NCBI GenBank assembly: GCA_030041375.1
Contig: JASHOA010000077.1
Coordinates: 1-64,000 of the forward strand
DNA length: 64,000 nucleotides
Reading direction: 5' to 3'
DNA from: Acetobacteraceae bacterium
Lineage (GTDB): Bacteria; Pseudomonadota; Alphaproteobacteria; Acetobacterales; Acetobacteraceae
The notes under the pieces were generated by a model that saw only the letters and a program-made list of their open reading frames with translations, made no database searches and had not been told where the DNA came from. Made by a program: the position numbers and the translations under genes. The number at the start of each line of letters is the position of its first letter. Position 1 is the stretch's first letter. Below are positions 35,744 through 44,753 of this stretch, piece after piece.

Positions 35744-36675
35744 GCGCAGCCTTGGACTCCGCCATGCTCATCGACAGATTGCCCCGGCTCCGAGGTCGCC
35801 TCAGCGCCGTCTCTCCGCTTGCTCCCTTCACCTGGTTCCGGGTCGGCGGTCCGGCGGAAGTGCTGGTGAGGCCTGCGGATGCCGAAGACCTGGCCGCATT
35901 CCTCACGGCACTCCCTCCCGAGGTGCCGCTCACGGTCATCGGTGCCGCCTCCAATCTCATCATCCGCGACGGCGGCGTTCCCGGCGTCGTCATCCGCCTC
36001 GGCGGCCGAGGCTTCGGCGCCGTAACTGTCGATGGAAGCGGGGTACTGGCCGGCGCCGCGGCACTTGATGTCGGCGTTGCTGAGACCGCCGCCGCCGCCG
36101 GCCTCGCCGGTCTGGAATTCCTCTCCGGCATTCCGGGCAGCATCGGCGGCGCCGTCGCCATGAACGCGGGCGCTTACGGCGGGGAGCTGAAGGACGTGCT
36201 GGACTGGGCCGAGATCGTCAGCCGCTCGGGCGAGTGGATCAGGCTCTCCGCTGCCGACCTCGCACTCGCCTACCGCCGATCCTCGCTGCCGGCCGGCGCG
36301 GTCCTGGTACGGGCCCGGCTGCACGCCCATTCGGGCGACCCCACTACCATCGCCAGGCGTATCGCCGACATCAAGAGCGCGCGCGAGGCAACCCAGCCCG
36401 TGCGTGCCCGCACTGGCGGCTCTACTTTCCAGAACCCCCCAGGCATGAAGGCCTGGGAGCTGATCGCCTCCGCCGCCTGCCGTGGCTTGAAGCGCGGCGC
36501 GGCGGAAGTCAGCGAGCAGCACTGCAACTTCCTGATCAACACCGGCGGCGCCACCGCCGCGGACCTCGAGGCCCTCGGCGAAGAAGTGCGTGCGCGCGTG
36601 CGCGCTGCGACCGGCATCACTCTCGAATGGGAGATCCGCCGCCTGGGAATCCCCTCCCGGGAGCAGGAACGATGA
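35740..36675 (+). CDS. murB: UDP-N-acetylenolpyruvylglucosamine reductase
   Basis: The FAD-dependent reductase producing UDP-MurNAc. 311 residues from ATG 35740, which overlaps murC (ATGA). Type II MurB features: [62 protein letters not shown] and the C-terminal [16 protein letters not shown], with the proton-donor Ser in the usual G-G-S-x-F-x-N-P context. [20 protein letters not shown] completes it. Ends with an overlap to ddl. Confidence 0.97.
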   Translation: MSAALDSAMLIDRLPRLRGRLSAVSPLAPFTWFRVGGPAEVLVRPADAEDLAAFLTALPPEVPLTVIGAASNLIIRDGGVPGVVIRLGGRGFGAVTVDGSGVLAGAAALDVGVAETAAAAGLAGLEFLSGIPGSIGGAVAMNAGAYGGELKDVLDWAEIVSRSGEWIRLSAADLALAYRRSSLPAGAVLVRARLHAHSGDPTTIARRIADIKSAREATQPVRARTGGSTFQNPPGMKAWELIASAACRGLKRGAAEVSEQHCNFLINTGGATAADLEALGEEVRARVRAATGITLEWEIRRLGIPSREQER

Positions 36676-37589
36676 AGCGCGTCGCCGTGCTCCAGGGCGG
36701 CATCTCCGCCGAACGAGAGGTCAGCCTCTCGACCGGCGCTCAGGTTACCGCGGCCTTGAGCGAGGCAGGCTTCGACGTGGTGCCCATCACCGTGGGCCTG
36801 GACCTTCAGCTCCTGATCACCGCCCTTACCCCGCCACCCGACGTTGTCTTCAACGCCTTGCACGGCCGTTTCGGCGAGGACGGCACGATCCAGGGCGTGC
36901 TCGACTGGCTTGGCATTCCCTACACCCATTCCGGCGTCCGTGCCTCGGCACTCGCCATGGACAAGATCGCCGCCAAGGCCGCTTTTGCCGCCGCCGGCCT
37001 CCCTGTCGCCCGCCATGTGCTCATCGCCGTGGAAAGCCTTGCCGATGGCGACCCGATGCCGCGTCCTTTCGTCGTCAAACCACCGAACCAAGGCTCCTCG
37101 GTCGGGGTCGCCATCGTCCACGAAGGCGACAACCGGCTGGCCGAAATCACGGCCGGCTGGGGCTTCGGCCCGCTCGCCCTGGTCGAGGAATTCATTCCAG
37201 GCCGGGAACTCACCGTCGGCGTCATGGGCGGCGAGCCGCTTGCAGTCACCGAAATCCGTCCGGTCGATGGCTTTTACGACTATGAGGCCAAATACGCTCC
37301 TGGCGGCTCCCGCCACGTCATCCCTGCCCCGTTGCACCCAACGGCTTACGCCGAGGCGATGGAAATCGCCGCCGCGGCCCATAGCGCACTCGGCTGCCGC
37401 GGCGCCTCCCGCGCCGACTTCCGCTACGACGACACGCGAGGGGAGCCCGGTCGGCTCGTCCTGCTCGAAATCAACACTCAGCCGGGCCTCACGCCCACCT
37501 CCCTCCTGCCCGAACAGGCGGCTCATCGCGGCATGAGTTTTCCCGCTCTCTGCACCTGGATGGTGGAGGCCGCGTCGTGCCGCGTGTGA
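36672..37589 (+). CDS. ddl: D-alanine:D-alanine ligase
   Basis: An ATP-grasp ligase making the D-Ala-D-Ala dipeptide used by MurF. 305 residues from ATG 36672, the short DdlB-type length. Motifs: VAVLQGGISAEREVSLSTG, FNALHGRFGEDGTIQGVLD, YTHSGVRASALAMDK, PFVVKPPNQGSSVGV, FIPGRELTVGVMGG and the metal-binding LVLLEINTQPGLTPTSL. The 3' end overlaps the start of ftsQ by 13 bases. Confidence 0.96.
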   Translation: MKRVAVLQGGISAEREVSLSTGAQVTAALSEAGFDVVPITVGLDLQLLITALTPPPDVVFNALHGRFGEDGTIQGVLDWLGIPYTHSGVRASALAMDKIAAKAAFAAAGLPVARHVLIAVESLADGDPMPRPFVVKPPNQGSSVGVAIVHEGDNRLAEITAGWGFGPLALVEEFIPGRELTVGVMGGEPLAVTEIRPVDGFYDYEAKYAPGGSRHVIPAPLHPTAYAEAMEIAAAAHSALGCRGASRADFRYDDTRGEPGRLVLLEINTQPGLTPTSLLPEQAAHRGMSFPALCTWMVEAASCRV

Positions 37590-38437
37590 GCCGCTCCCCG
37601 CGCAACAGCATCAAGGATCGGCCGCGGAGGCTGGCGCTGGTGCTGCGCCGCCAGAAGGGCCGCCTCCGCGGACTCACACTCATCAGCGCAGCTATCCTGG
37701 TCCTGTTCGGTCTCTCTTCGATCGTGCGCGCCATCGCACCTGCCTCGAGTCTGGTCGGAATGCGCGAGCGCTTCGGCAGCCTCGCCGCGCTCGCCGGCTT
37801 CCGGGTCCGGAACGTCATCATCCTCGGTCGGGACCACACGCCGCCCGCCCTTCTGCGCGCCGCCCTCGGCGTCAGGCCGGGTGATCCGACCTTCGGCATC
37901 TCCCTCGCTGCCGCACGTGAGCGCGTGGAAAGCCTGGCCTGGGTCAAGAGTGCGGTCATCGAGCGCCGCCTGCCGGGCACCATCGTCGTCTCGCTGACCG
38001 AGCGGCGCCCCTTCGCAATCTGGCAGAATGGCGGTCGCTTCACTGTCATCGACCGGCTCGGCGACACGGTCGACGAGAGCGACTTCAGGGCCTTCCGCGG
38101 CTTACCGCTGGTGGTCGGTCCAGGCGCCCCGCAGCGCGCCGCCACCCTTCTCGACGCCCTCGCCCGCCTGCCGGCACTGCAAAAGCGCCTCGCCGCTGCG
38201 GTCCGCGTCGGCCGGCTGCGCTGGAACCTTGTGTTCAAAAACGGCACCACGCTCGAACTGCCGGGCGGCCACGCAGCCGAAGCCCTGCAAAGGTTTGCCG
38301 AGTTGGAGGCCCGGTACGGCCTGCTCGAGAGACCACTCGCCGTCGTCGATATGCGCCTGGCTGACCGGCTGGTGCTGCGCGCCTGGCCGGAGCACCCCGC
38401 CTCGCCTGCCCGCCAACCCTCGGACCCCTCCGGTTGA
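37577..38437 (+). CDS. ftsQ: Cell division protein FtsQ
   Basis: A bitopic divisome protein that recruits FtsL and FtsB. 286 residues from GTG 37577, which lies inside the end of ddl with GGAGG upstream. The N-terminus is basic and cytoplasmic; a membrane segment lies at about residues 33-53 (LTLISAAILVLFGLSSIV). The POTRA domain follows (FRVRNVIILGRDHTPPALL, LAWVKSAVIERRLPGTIVVS) and the beta domain carries ERRPFAIWQNGGRFTVID. The C-terminal tail is Pro/Ser-rich. Twelve bases separate it from ftsA. Confidence 0.93.
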   Translation: MPRVSRSPRNSIKDRPRRLALVLRRQKGRLRGLTLISAAILVLFGLSSIVRAIAPASSLVGMRERFGSLAALAGFRVRNVIILGRDHTPPALLRAALGVRPGDPTFGISLAAARERVESLAWVKSAVIERRLPGTIVVSLTERRPFAIWQNGGRFTVIDRLGDTVDESDFRAFRGLPLVVGPGAPQRAATLLDALARLPALQKRLAAAVRVGRLRWNLVFKNGTTLELPGGHAAEALQRFAELEARYGLLERPLAVVDMRLADRLVLRAWPEHPASPARQPSDPSG

Positions 38438-38449
38438 GAGGCGCAGCGG

Positions 38450-39745
38450 ATGAACGATTTCTCCCCTCGCCGCACCTTCCCCCCGGACACCGCCGCCGAG
38501 CCGCCACGCAGGCTCGCCCGCGGCGGCTTGTTCGGTGTGCTCGATCTTGGCTCGACGAAGATCACCTGCCTCATCGGCCGTGCCGAATCGGACGGCGCGC
38601 TCCGTGTCATCGGCTTCGGCTGGCAGAAAGGGCGCGGTGTGCGCGGGGGCGGCATCACCGATCTTGCCGACGCCGAGAAGGCGATCCGCGCCGCCGTCGG
38701 TCAGGCCGAGGACATGGCTGACACCAGCCTGCGTGCCGTCACGGCCAATCTTTCCTGCGGCCAGCCGGAGAGCAGGCTTTTCAACGTCCAATGGCCGGTC
38801 GGCGGGCGCGCCGTCGGCGCGGAGGACGTGCAGCGCGTCGTCTACGAAGCCCGTGCCCGTGCTCTGTCCGAAGGCCGCGAAACGATCCATGCCCTGCCGC
38901 TCGGCTTCGCGGTGGACGAGACGAGCGATGTCGCCGATCCGCGCGGTCTCTTCTGCGACACGCTCACCGCGCGTTTGCACATCATCGACGCCGCGACCTC
39001 GGCACTTCGCAATTTCGGGGTCTGCCTTTCGCGCGCCGAACTCGATATCACCGAGATGGTCTCCGCTCCGCTCGCCGCGGGCCTCGCCGTCCTGGTCGAA
39101 GACGAACGGGCACTCGGCGCGACCGTCGTCGATATGGGCGGCGGCACCACCGGCATGGCGGTGTTCGGTGAGGGGCAGCTCCTGCACACCGCAAGCCTGC
39201 CGGTCGGCGGAATGCACGTCACCAACGATCTGGCGCGCTTGCTCTCGACACCGGTTGCGCATGCAGAGCGCCTGAAGACGCTTTACGGCAACGCCGAACC
39301 AAGCCCCGACGACGAGCGCGAGATGCTGCCCGTGCCGCTGGTCGGCGAAGAGGAGCACCAGATCGCGCGCGTGCCGCGCTCCATGATCGTCAGCATCATC
39401 CGCCCTCGCCTCGAGGAAACCTTCGAGATGGTGAGGGAACGGCTCCAGGCGAGCGGGCTTTCCCGCATCGCCGGCACCCGCGTCGTGCTCACCGGCGGTG
39501 CGGCTCAGCTCTCCGGCGCGCGTGAGATGGCCGCACGGATCTTCGGACGCCAGGTCCGGCTCGGTCGCCCGCACGGGCTGCGCGGCCTGCCCGAAGCTGC
39601 CTCTGGTCCCGCCTTCGCGACCGCCGCCGGCCTCCTCGCCTGGGCTGCCGGCGCCGGCCAGACCATGCCTGACATCGACCTCACCCCCGAAGCCTCCCGC
39701 GGCTTCGTCAGCCGCCTCGTCGACTTTCTCAGGCAGCGCCTCTGA
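38450..39745 (+). CDS. ftsA: Cell division protein FtsA
   Basis: An actin-like ATPase that tethers FtsZ to the membrane. 431 residues. The N-terminal phosphate-1 motif is GVLDLGSTKITCLIGRA; ADTSLRAVTANLSCG, ATVVDMGGGTTGMAVF (phosphate 2) and RVVLTGGAAQLSGAREMAAR (adenosine) follow. The last dozen residues (SRLVDFLRQRL) form the expected amphipathic membrane-targeting helix. A 59-base gap separates it from ftsZ, the widest gap within the cluster up to that point, so ftsZ may have an extra promoter. Confidence 0.96.
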   Translation: MNDFSPRRTFPPDTAAEPPRRLARGGLFGVLDLGSTKITCLIGRAESDGALRVIGFGWQKGRGVRGGGITDLADAEKAIRAAVGQAEDMADTSLRAVTANLSCGQPESRLFNVQWPVGGRAVGAEDVQRVVYEARARALSEGRETIHALPLGFAVDETSDVADPRGLFCDTLTARLHIIDAATSALRNFGVCLSRAELDITEMVSAPLAAGLAVLVEDERALGATVVDMGGGTTGMAVFGEGQLLHTASLPVGGMHVTNDLARLLSTPVAHAERLKTLYGNAEPSPDDEREMLPVPLVGEEEHQIARVPRSMIVSIIRPRLEETFEMVRERLQASGLSRIAGTRVVLTGGAAQLSGAREMAARIFGRQVRLGRPHGLRGLPEAASGPAFATAAGLLAWAAGAGQTMPDIDLTPEASRGFVSRLVDFLRQRL

Positions 39746-39804
39746 TGCCTGCCCTTCCCTCCAACCCGGGCGTCGGTGCCCATTGACTTTGAGAGAACCC
39801 CGCC

Positions 39805-41415
39805 ATGACACTCAACCTCACCGTCCCGAAACAGCTTCACACCGACTTCACCCCGCGCATCACGGTGATGGGCGTGGGCGGCGGCGGCACCAATGCCGTC
39901 GACAACATGATTGCCTTCAATCTGCAGGGCGTCGATTTCGTGGTTGCCAACACTGACGCCCAGCAGCTCATGCATGCGAAGGCGGATCGACGCATCCAGC
40001 TCGGCCCGCATCTGACGCAGGGCCTCGGCGCCGGTGCCAAGCCCGAAATCGGCCGCGCCGCTGCCGAGGAAGCCGCCGACGAGCTCGAGCGCCACCTCGA
40101 GGGCGTGCACATGCTCTTCGTCACCGCGGGCATGGGCGGCGGCACGGGCACGGGCGCCGCTCCGGTGATCGCGCGCATGGCCCGCGAGCGCAACATTCTC
40201 ACCGTCGGCGTCGTCACCAAGCCCTTCACCTTCGAGGGTGTCAGGCGCGCTCGTGCCGCCGAGGCCGGGATCGAGCAGCTTCAGCAATATGTCGATACCC
40301 TCATCATCATCCCGAACCAGAATCTCTTCCGTCTCGCCAACGAGCGCACCGGCTGGCGCGAAGCCTTCAAGATGGCCGATCATGTGCTCTACATGGGTGT
40401 GCGAGGCGTCACCGACCTCATCGTCTCCCCCGGCCTCGTCAATCTCGACTTTGCCGACATCCGCACCGTGATGGCCGAGATGGGCAAGGCGATGATGGGA
40501 ACCGGTGAGGCCGAGGGCGAGAATCGCGCGGCCCGCGCCGCCGAGGCCGCGATCAACAATCCGCTCCTCGAAGACACCAGCATGTCCGGAGCCAAGGGCC
40601 TCCTTATCAATATCACCGGCGGCGAGGACATGACCTTGTTCGAGGTCGACCAAGCGATGAACCGCATCCGCGAGGAGGTGGACGAGGAAGCCAACATCCT
40701 GTTCGGCTCCGCGATCGACGATAACGCCCAGGGCCGCATGCGCGTCTCCGTGGTGGCGACCGGGATCGACCGGCCGCAAGCCGAGCGTCCGCGCCTTGTC
40801 GCCGTCGGCGGCGGCCTCGCCGTGGATGCGATCGGACCCGAGACGAGTTTCGTCGGCCACGGAGTGTCACCCGCCACTGATCCCACTCTGCGCCCCGCAC
40901 CCGGTTCTCGCCCGCTCGGACTCCCCTCGACTGGCTTCTCCCCGATGCCCGCCGCACACCCCACGGCTGGCGCCCCCGAATTGAGGCAACTCAGTCTGGT
41001 GCAGCCGATCCAACCCGCCGCGCAATCGCTGGCTTCCGTGCCGTCCGCTGCACCGGCCATCCCGCCCGCGCCAGGCGTCCAAGGCACTCCGGCAGTGCAT
41101 CCCCATGCGCCGCTGCCCGGTGCGACGTTCCCGGCAGCGCCATTTGCGACCGGCCGTTTGCTCGCCGACTCTGCCCCGCCTGCCGCGGTCGCTGCCCCGA
41201 CCCCCGCCGCACCACCGCAGCCGCGCCGAACCAATCTCTTCCGCACCGTCACAGGCGTTCTGCTCGGGCTTCCGCCCTCCCCACCGATCCCGCCCGCCAC
41301 CGAGGGGCCGGCCGCTCCACCGGCGCCGGAGCAGCCGCACGCCTCTGTCAGGCTCGCCGCGAGCGATGATTTCGGCTTCGATATCCCCGCCTTTCTGCGC
41401 AAGCAGACGTCCTGA
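39805..41415 (+). CDS. ftsZ: Cell division GTPase FtsZ
   Basis: The tubulin homologue that forms the division ring. 536 residues, longer than the 380-residue E. coli protein because of a linker. The GTPase core (about 1-330) has the signature GGGTGTG at 111-117, VVKPF-like [11 protein letters not shown], and [20 protein letters not shown]. Residues about 345-515 are a Pro/Ala-rich disordered linker. The C-terminal conserved peptide, [14 protein letters not shown], binds FtsA and other partners and has the alphaproteobacterial form. Confidence 0.97.
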   Translation: MTLNLTVPKQLHTDFTPRITVMGVGGGGTNAVDNMIAFNLQGVDFVVANTDAQQLMHAKADRRIQLGPHLTQGLGAGAKPEIGRAAAEEAADELERHLEGVHMLFVTAGMGGGTGTGAAPVIARMARERNILTVGVVTKPFTFEGVRRARAAEAGIEQLQQYVDTLIIIPNQNLFRLANERTGWREAFKMADHVLYMGVRGVTDLIVSPGLVNLDFADIRTVMAEMGKAMMGTGEAEGENRAARAAEAAINNPLLEDTSMSGAKGLLINITGGEDMTLFEVDQAMNRIREEVDEEANILFGSAIDDNAQGRMRVSVVATGIDRPQAERPRLVAVGGGLAVDAIGPETSFVGHGVSPATDPTLRPAPGSRPLGLPSTGFSPMPAAHPTAGAPELRQLSLVQPIQPAAQSLASVPSAAPAIPPAPGVQGTPAVHPHAPLPGATFPAAPFATGRLLADSAPPAAVAAPTPAAPPQPRRTNLFRTVTGVLLGLPPSPPIPPATEGPAAPPAPEQPHASVRLAASDDFGFDIPAFLRKQTS

Positions 41416-41527
41416 AATGAAACGGAGAGCAATGCAAAAAATCCCTCAAATCGAGATGCTTAGCCGGTAATATCCCGAAATAAACTGTGTCTTTCCACCC
41501 CGCTCGGACGCCGCCTAGCATCGCGGG

Positions 41528-42457
41528 ATGGACGGCTCGATCCACCCACTCGGAAGCGAGGTGCCTCGTCAGCGCACATTGCGCAATCCGATTGGCTGCA
41601 CCGGCATCGGTCTGCACTCCGGGCTGAGGATTGCTCTGGAACTCGCACCGGCGCCAGCAGACAGTGGCATCGTTTTCCATCGTTGCGATGCTGGCATTGA
41701 TATCCCGGGCCGTTTCGATCGCGTTGTTGATGGTCACCTCGCCACCCGCCTTGCCGCCATCGGCGCGCCGGACATCGGCATCGCCACGATCGAGCATCTG
41801 ATGGCGGCGCTGGCCGCGCTCGGGATCGATAATGCCCGCATCAGCATCGATGGCCCGGAAGTGCCGGTGCTGGACGGTTCTGCCGCTCCCTTCGTGTTCC
41901 TGATTGACTGCGCCGGAACGGCGCCACAGGAGGCGCCACGTCGCGAAATCACCATCCTGCACCGTGTCCGCGTCACGGAAGGCGATGCCTTCGTCGAGCT
42001 TTCGCCTGACCCCGCTCCCGGCCTCTCGATGGAGCTCTCTATTGCCTTCGATGCCCCGGCGATCGGCCGGCAGGCTTTTTCTCTTTCATTGACCGAGCAA
42101 GGCTTCCGCCGCGAACTGGCCGCCGCCCGCACCTTCATCACCGCCGATGCCATCGCTGGCCTCCGCGCCGCCGGCCTCGCCCAAGGTGGAACGCTCGACA
42201 ACGCCGTCGTCGTTGAGGATGCGCGCATCCTCAACCCGGCCGGCCTGCGCATGCCCGACGAGTTCGTCCGCCATAAGCTCCTAGATGCCGTCGGTGATCT
42301 GGCCCTCGCCGGGCTCCCCATCCGTGGCCGTTTCCGCGCTTACCGTTCGGGCCACGCCCTCAATCACCGTCTGCTCGAGGCGCTCTTTGCCGCGCCTGAC
42401 AACTTTCGAATCGGCTTGGCAACGCTGCGCGACGCCCTGGCTCTTGCCGCCGCCTGA
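41528..42457 (+). CDS. lpxC: UDP-3-O-acyl-N-acetylglucosamine deacetylase LpxC
   Basis: The zinc deacetylase for the committed step of lipid A synthesis. 309 residues from ATG 41528. Family blocks: TLRNPIGCTGIGLHSGL, IATIEHLMAALAALGIDNA with zinc His 90, GPEVPVLDGSAAPFV, RTFITADAIAGLRAAGLAQG, and the second zinc site in DEFVRHKLLDAVGDLAL (His and Asp). The catalytic His is in SGHALNHRLLEAL. It is last in the dcw cluster, 112 bases after ftsZ, a common arrangement. Its presence shows a lipopolysaccharide-bearing outer membrane. Confidence 0.96.
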   Translation: MDGSIHPLGSEVPRQRTLRNPIGCTGIGLHSGLRIALELAPAPADSGIVFHRCDAGIDIPGRFDRVVDGHLATRLAAIGAPDIGIATIEHLMAALAALGIDNARISIDGPEVPVLDGSAAPFVFLIDCAGTAPQEAPRREITILHRVRVTEGDAFVELSPDPAPGLSMELSIAFDAPAIGRQAFSLSLTEQGFRRELAAARTFITADAIAGLRAAGLAQGGTLDNAVVVEDARILNPAGLRMPDEFVRHKLLDAVGDLALAGLPIRGRFRAYRSGHALNHRLLEALFAAPDNFRIGLATLRDALALAAA

Positions 42458-42555
42458 GCTTACCGGACGGTGCGGGCTACCGTCTCTTTCGCTCCGTGAC
42501 CCCTGAGGCCCCCGAGGTCAGCACCCGCGCGATCCGACCGGTGGGCCCGCATTTC

Positions 42556-42774
42556 TCAGTGCGCTCCAAAGGCGCGGTACACCAATAGAGGAGCTTCCAT
42601 CCGGGATATGTCGGTAGGGCCTAACTTCGGGTGCCCTGATTGCGGCGCAGCAGGCCGACGCGCATTCGCGCGCTCCTGGGCCTGGGCCTTCCGCTTGGCC
42701 AAATTGGCGCGAAGCGCGGCCGCCTGACGCGCGAGGCGCGCGATCTTCTCAGGGTTCGGCGGCCGATCAAGCAT
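42556..42774 (-). CDS. Small basic hypothetical protein (72 aa)
   Basis: From ATG 42774 the product begins MLDRPPNPEKIARLARQ and continues as a long, Ala/Arg/Lys-rich helix (ALRANLAKRKAQAQERAN), then a Pro-rich tail. A TTG two codons upstream is possible. Short proteins of the DRPPNPEKIARLARQ type occur in other alphaproteobacteria, which supports a real gene; function unknown. It converges with lpxC (about 100 bases apart) and diverges from tRNA-Thr. Confidence 0.65.
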   Translation of the reverse strand: MLDRPPNPEKIARLARQAAALRANLAKRKAQAQERANARRPAAPQSGHPKLGPTDISRMEAPLLVYRAFGAH

Positions 42775-42858
42775 GATCAATCCATTGGTGCGGGCGATGC
42801 GCTGTCAAGCCCAGCATGCTTGCCGGGGTTGCAGTTGCAAGACTATATCGCGACTCGT

Positions 42859-42930
<72 letters not shown>

Positions 42931-42997
42931 TCCTGAATTTCCTCACTTTTCTCTTGACTCTGTGGCTCCGTTTCCGCGGCCATTTGCCGAGACAACA

Positions 42998-43545
42998 GCG
43001 GCGCCAGCTGAGCGTGCGCCACGATGCATTCGCGAGCATTGTCTCCACCGCAACCGGCTTGCTGCCCGGAATGTGCCGCTTGCACGGCCTGCCCCGGTCC
43101 GCGACCGGAAAGATCAGCGCCACATCGGCGAGATAGACCTTCTGTTTGCATGAAATGCCAACCGTCCAACGCAGACCGCGTGCACTGAGCGCCTGGCGGA
43201 ATGGCGCGCTCAGGCCATAGCCGACATCGGCCAGTACGCAGCCGAACCGTGCGCCGGTGCCCTTGATATGGTCGATCTCCTCGATCGCGATCTCCAGCTT
43301 CATGCGGAATGCCTGGCGGTCGGCCAGCACGCGCGCCTTCCTCATGCAGACAGGATCGCTCGTCCGGCTCTCCGGCAGGAACAGGCGCAGCCCGATCATC
43401 ACCAGCACCTCGCCCTGCGCCAGCGTCGTCGAGACCAGCGTCTGACAATTCGCATTCTTGCTCAGAGCCGAGACGTATTGCGGCGCCACCCCCACCGAGT
43501 GCCGCGCTTTTCGCGACAGCGGAGCGTCCCACAGGAGATTCGGGA
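42998..43545 (-). mobile_element. IS701-like transposase remnant
   Basis: Minus-strand frame with clear similarity to IS701-type DDE transposases: LLWDAPLSRKARHSVGVAPQ near 43545, then SKNANCQTLVSTTLAQGEVL, MIGLRLFLPESRTSDP, FGCVLADVGYGLSAPFRQAL (with a catalytic Asp region) and a break after ASWRTLSWRR at about 42998. Both the N-terminal third and the C-terminal half of a full transposase are missing, and no terminal repeats are visible. It lies about 70 bases after tRNA-Thr. It cannot be active. Confidence 0.75.
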
Positions 43546-43679
43546 GAATATGCGGCGATGGCCTCGGCTCTCACGAAGGCTTGCTTGAGTGGAGAAGGCT
43601 TCGGACTCGCATTGACGACGTCCACAGCGCCGTGACGGTATCACTGCGACCGCCGACGTGGCAGGCGAGGGCATCGGCG

Positions 43680-44753
43680 TCATCGTGGTTCGAGGCGTCG
43701 AGATTCGACGCCACCGGGGTCGCCAGAGGGATCCGTGGCCGCGGATCCGAGAAGCGTTGCCGCCACTGCGCTCAAAGGCGCTGTGCGACCATCGCATTCG
43801 CCGAGGAAGAAGGAAATGTAGCGATCGAGAACGCCGAGGAAGTGTTCGCGCTCGGCCGCCGTGCGGACATAGGGAGCGGCTCCCGGCAAGAGCGAGGAGC
43901 TGTGATACGTGAGCATGAAGAGCCGCTCGCCCTGAAGGAGGGCCGCACGGGTCAGGCGCATCATGTCATCCAGTTCGTGGCCCTCTGGAGAGAGCCTAAT
44001 TCGCTCGATCAGGCGGAGGCGGGCGGCTGCTCCCGGAAGGTGCAGGAACCGGCCCCACCTGCTCGAGAGACGCGGGTAAAGCCGGGGCCCGAGCCCGGCC
44101 AGACAACCAGCGAAATGAACAGAAAGTGGCAGCACCAGGATCCCTTCAACGGTCATGAACGGTCCAGCAGGCAGGCCCGTGAAGACAGGGCCGGAATGTG
44201 CCGAGAAATCGGCGTACGGAACAACGCTCGTGTCGATACGATAGCCGAGGCCTGCGAGAATTCTTCCGGTTGCTGACCCAACCCCGTAGCGGCCTGCCTT
44301 ATAAATTATTGGCCGGTGCCCGAACCCCTCTGCGATGCAGTCCGTCAGAGCCGAGAGTTTCGAGCGCTCCAGTGCGGGGTCGAGATTGCCTGGGTAGGAA
44401 TGGAAGGCATCGATCGGCTCTCCGGCCGGCGGGTTGACCCAAGGATGGAGGTGCGCACCAACCTCGCAACGGCCGGAAGCAACAAAGCTGGCGAGCACGG
44501 CGCGGGCCGTTTCCGAAGCAGCGACCGGGTAGTCAATGACATAGGTTGGTACCACGCCGTGGCGATCGAAGATCGTTTGCGCGAGCGGCTGGTAGAGAAT
44601 ATTTTCTGTGGACGTTGCCGCCGGATTGAAGGGCGCGGACCAGTCAAACCCCTCCTCAGTATCGATAACGACAGTCAACGTCGGTGCCAGGTGCTCGGGC
44701 AGATAAAGACGTCGTTCCACGGCAAAGACGCCGCTAGTGCCTTGGCGGATCAT
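43680..44753 (-). CDS. Polysaccharide deacetylase-like protein
   Basis: 357 residues from ATG 44753, which overlaps the stop of the upstream gene (ATGA). It belongs to the carbohydrate esterase 4-like deacetylases: catalytic-type TLTVVIDTEEGFDW with the DTE motif, YVIDYPVAASE, CEVGAHLHPWVNPP (metal His positions), and FGHRPIIYKAGRYGVGSATG. It would remove N- or O-acetyl groups from a surface glycan. No signal peptide is visible, so it may act on lipid-linked intermediates in the cytosol. It is last in a four-gene minus-strand operon. Confidence 0.82.
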   Translation of the reverse strand: MIRQGTSGVFAVERRLYLPEHLAPTLTVVIDTEEGFDWSAPFNPAATSTENILYQPLAQTIFDRHGVVPTYVIDYPVAASETARAVLASFVASGRCEVGAHLHPWVNPPAGEPIDAFHSYPGNLDPALERSKLSALTDCIAEGFGHRPIIYKAGRYGVGSATGRILAGLGYRIDTSVVPYADFSAHSGPVFTGLPAGPFMTVEGILVLPLSVHFAGCLAGLGPRLYPRLSSRWGRFLHLPGAAARLRLIERIRLSPEGHELDDMMRLTRAALLQGERLFMLTYHSSSLLPGAAPYVRTAAEREHFLGVLDRYISFFLGECDGRTAPLSAVAATLLGSAATDPSGDPGGVESRRLEPR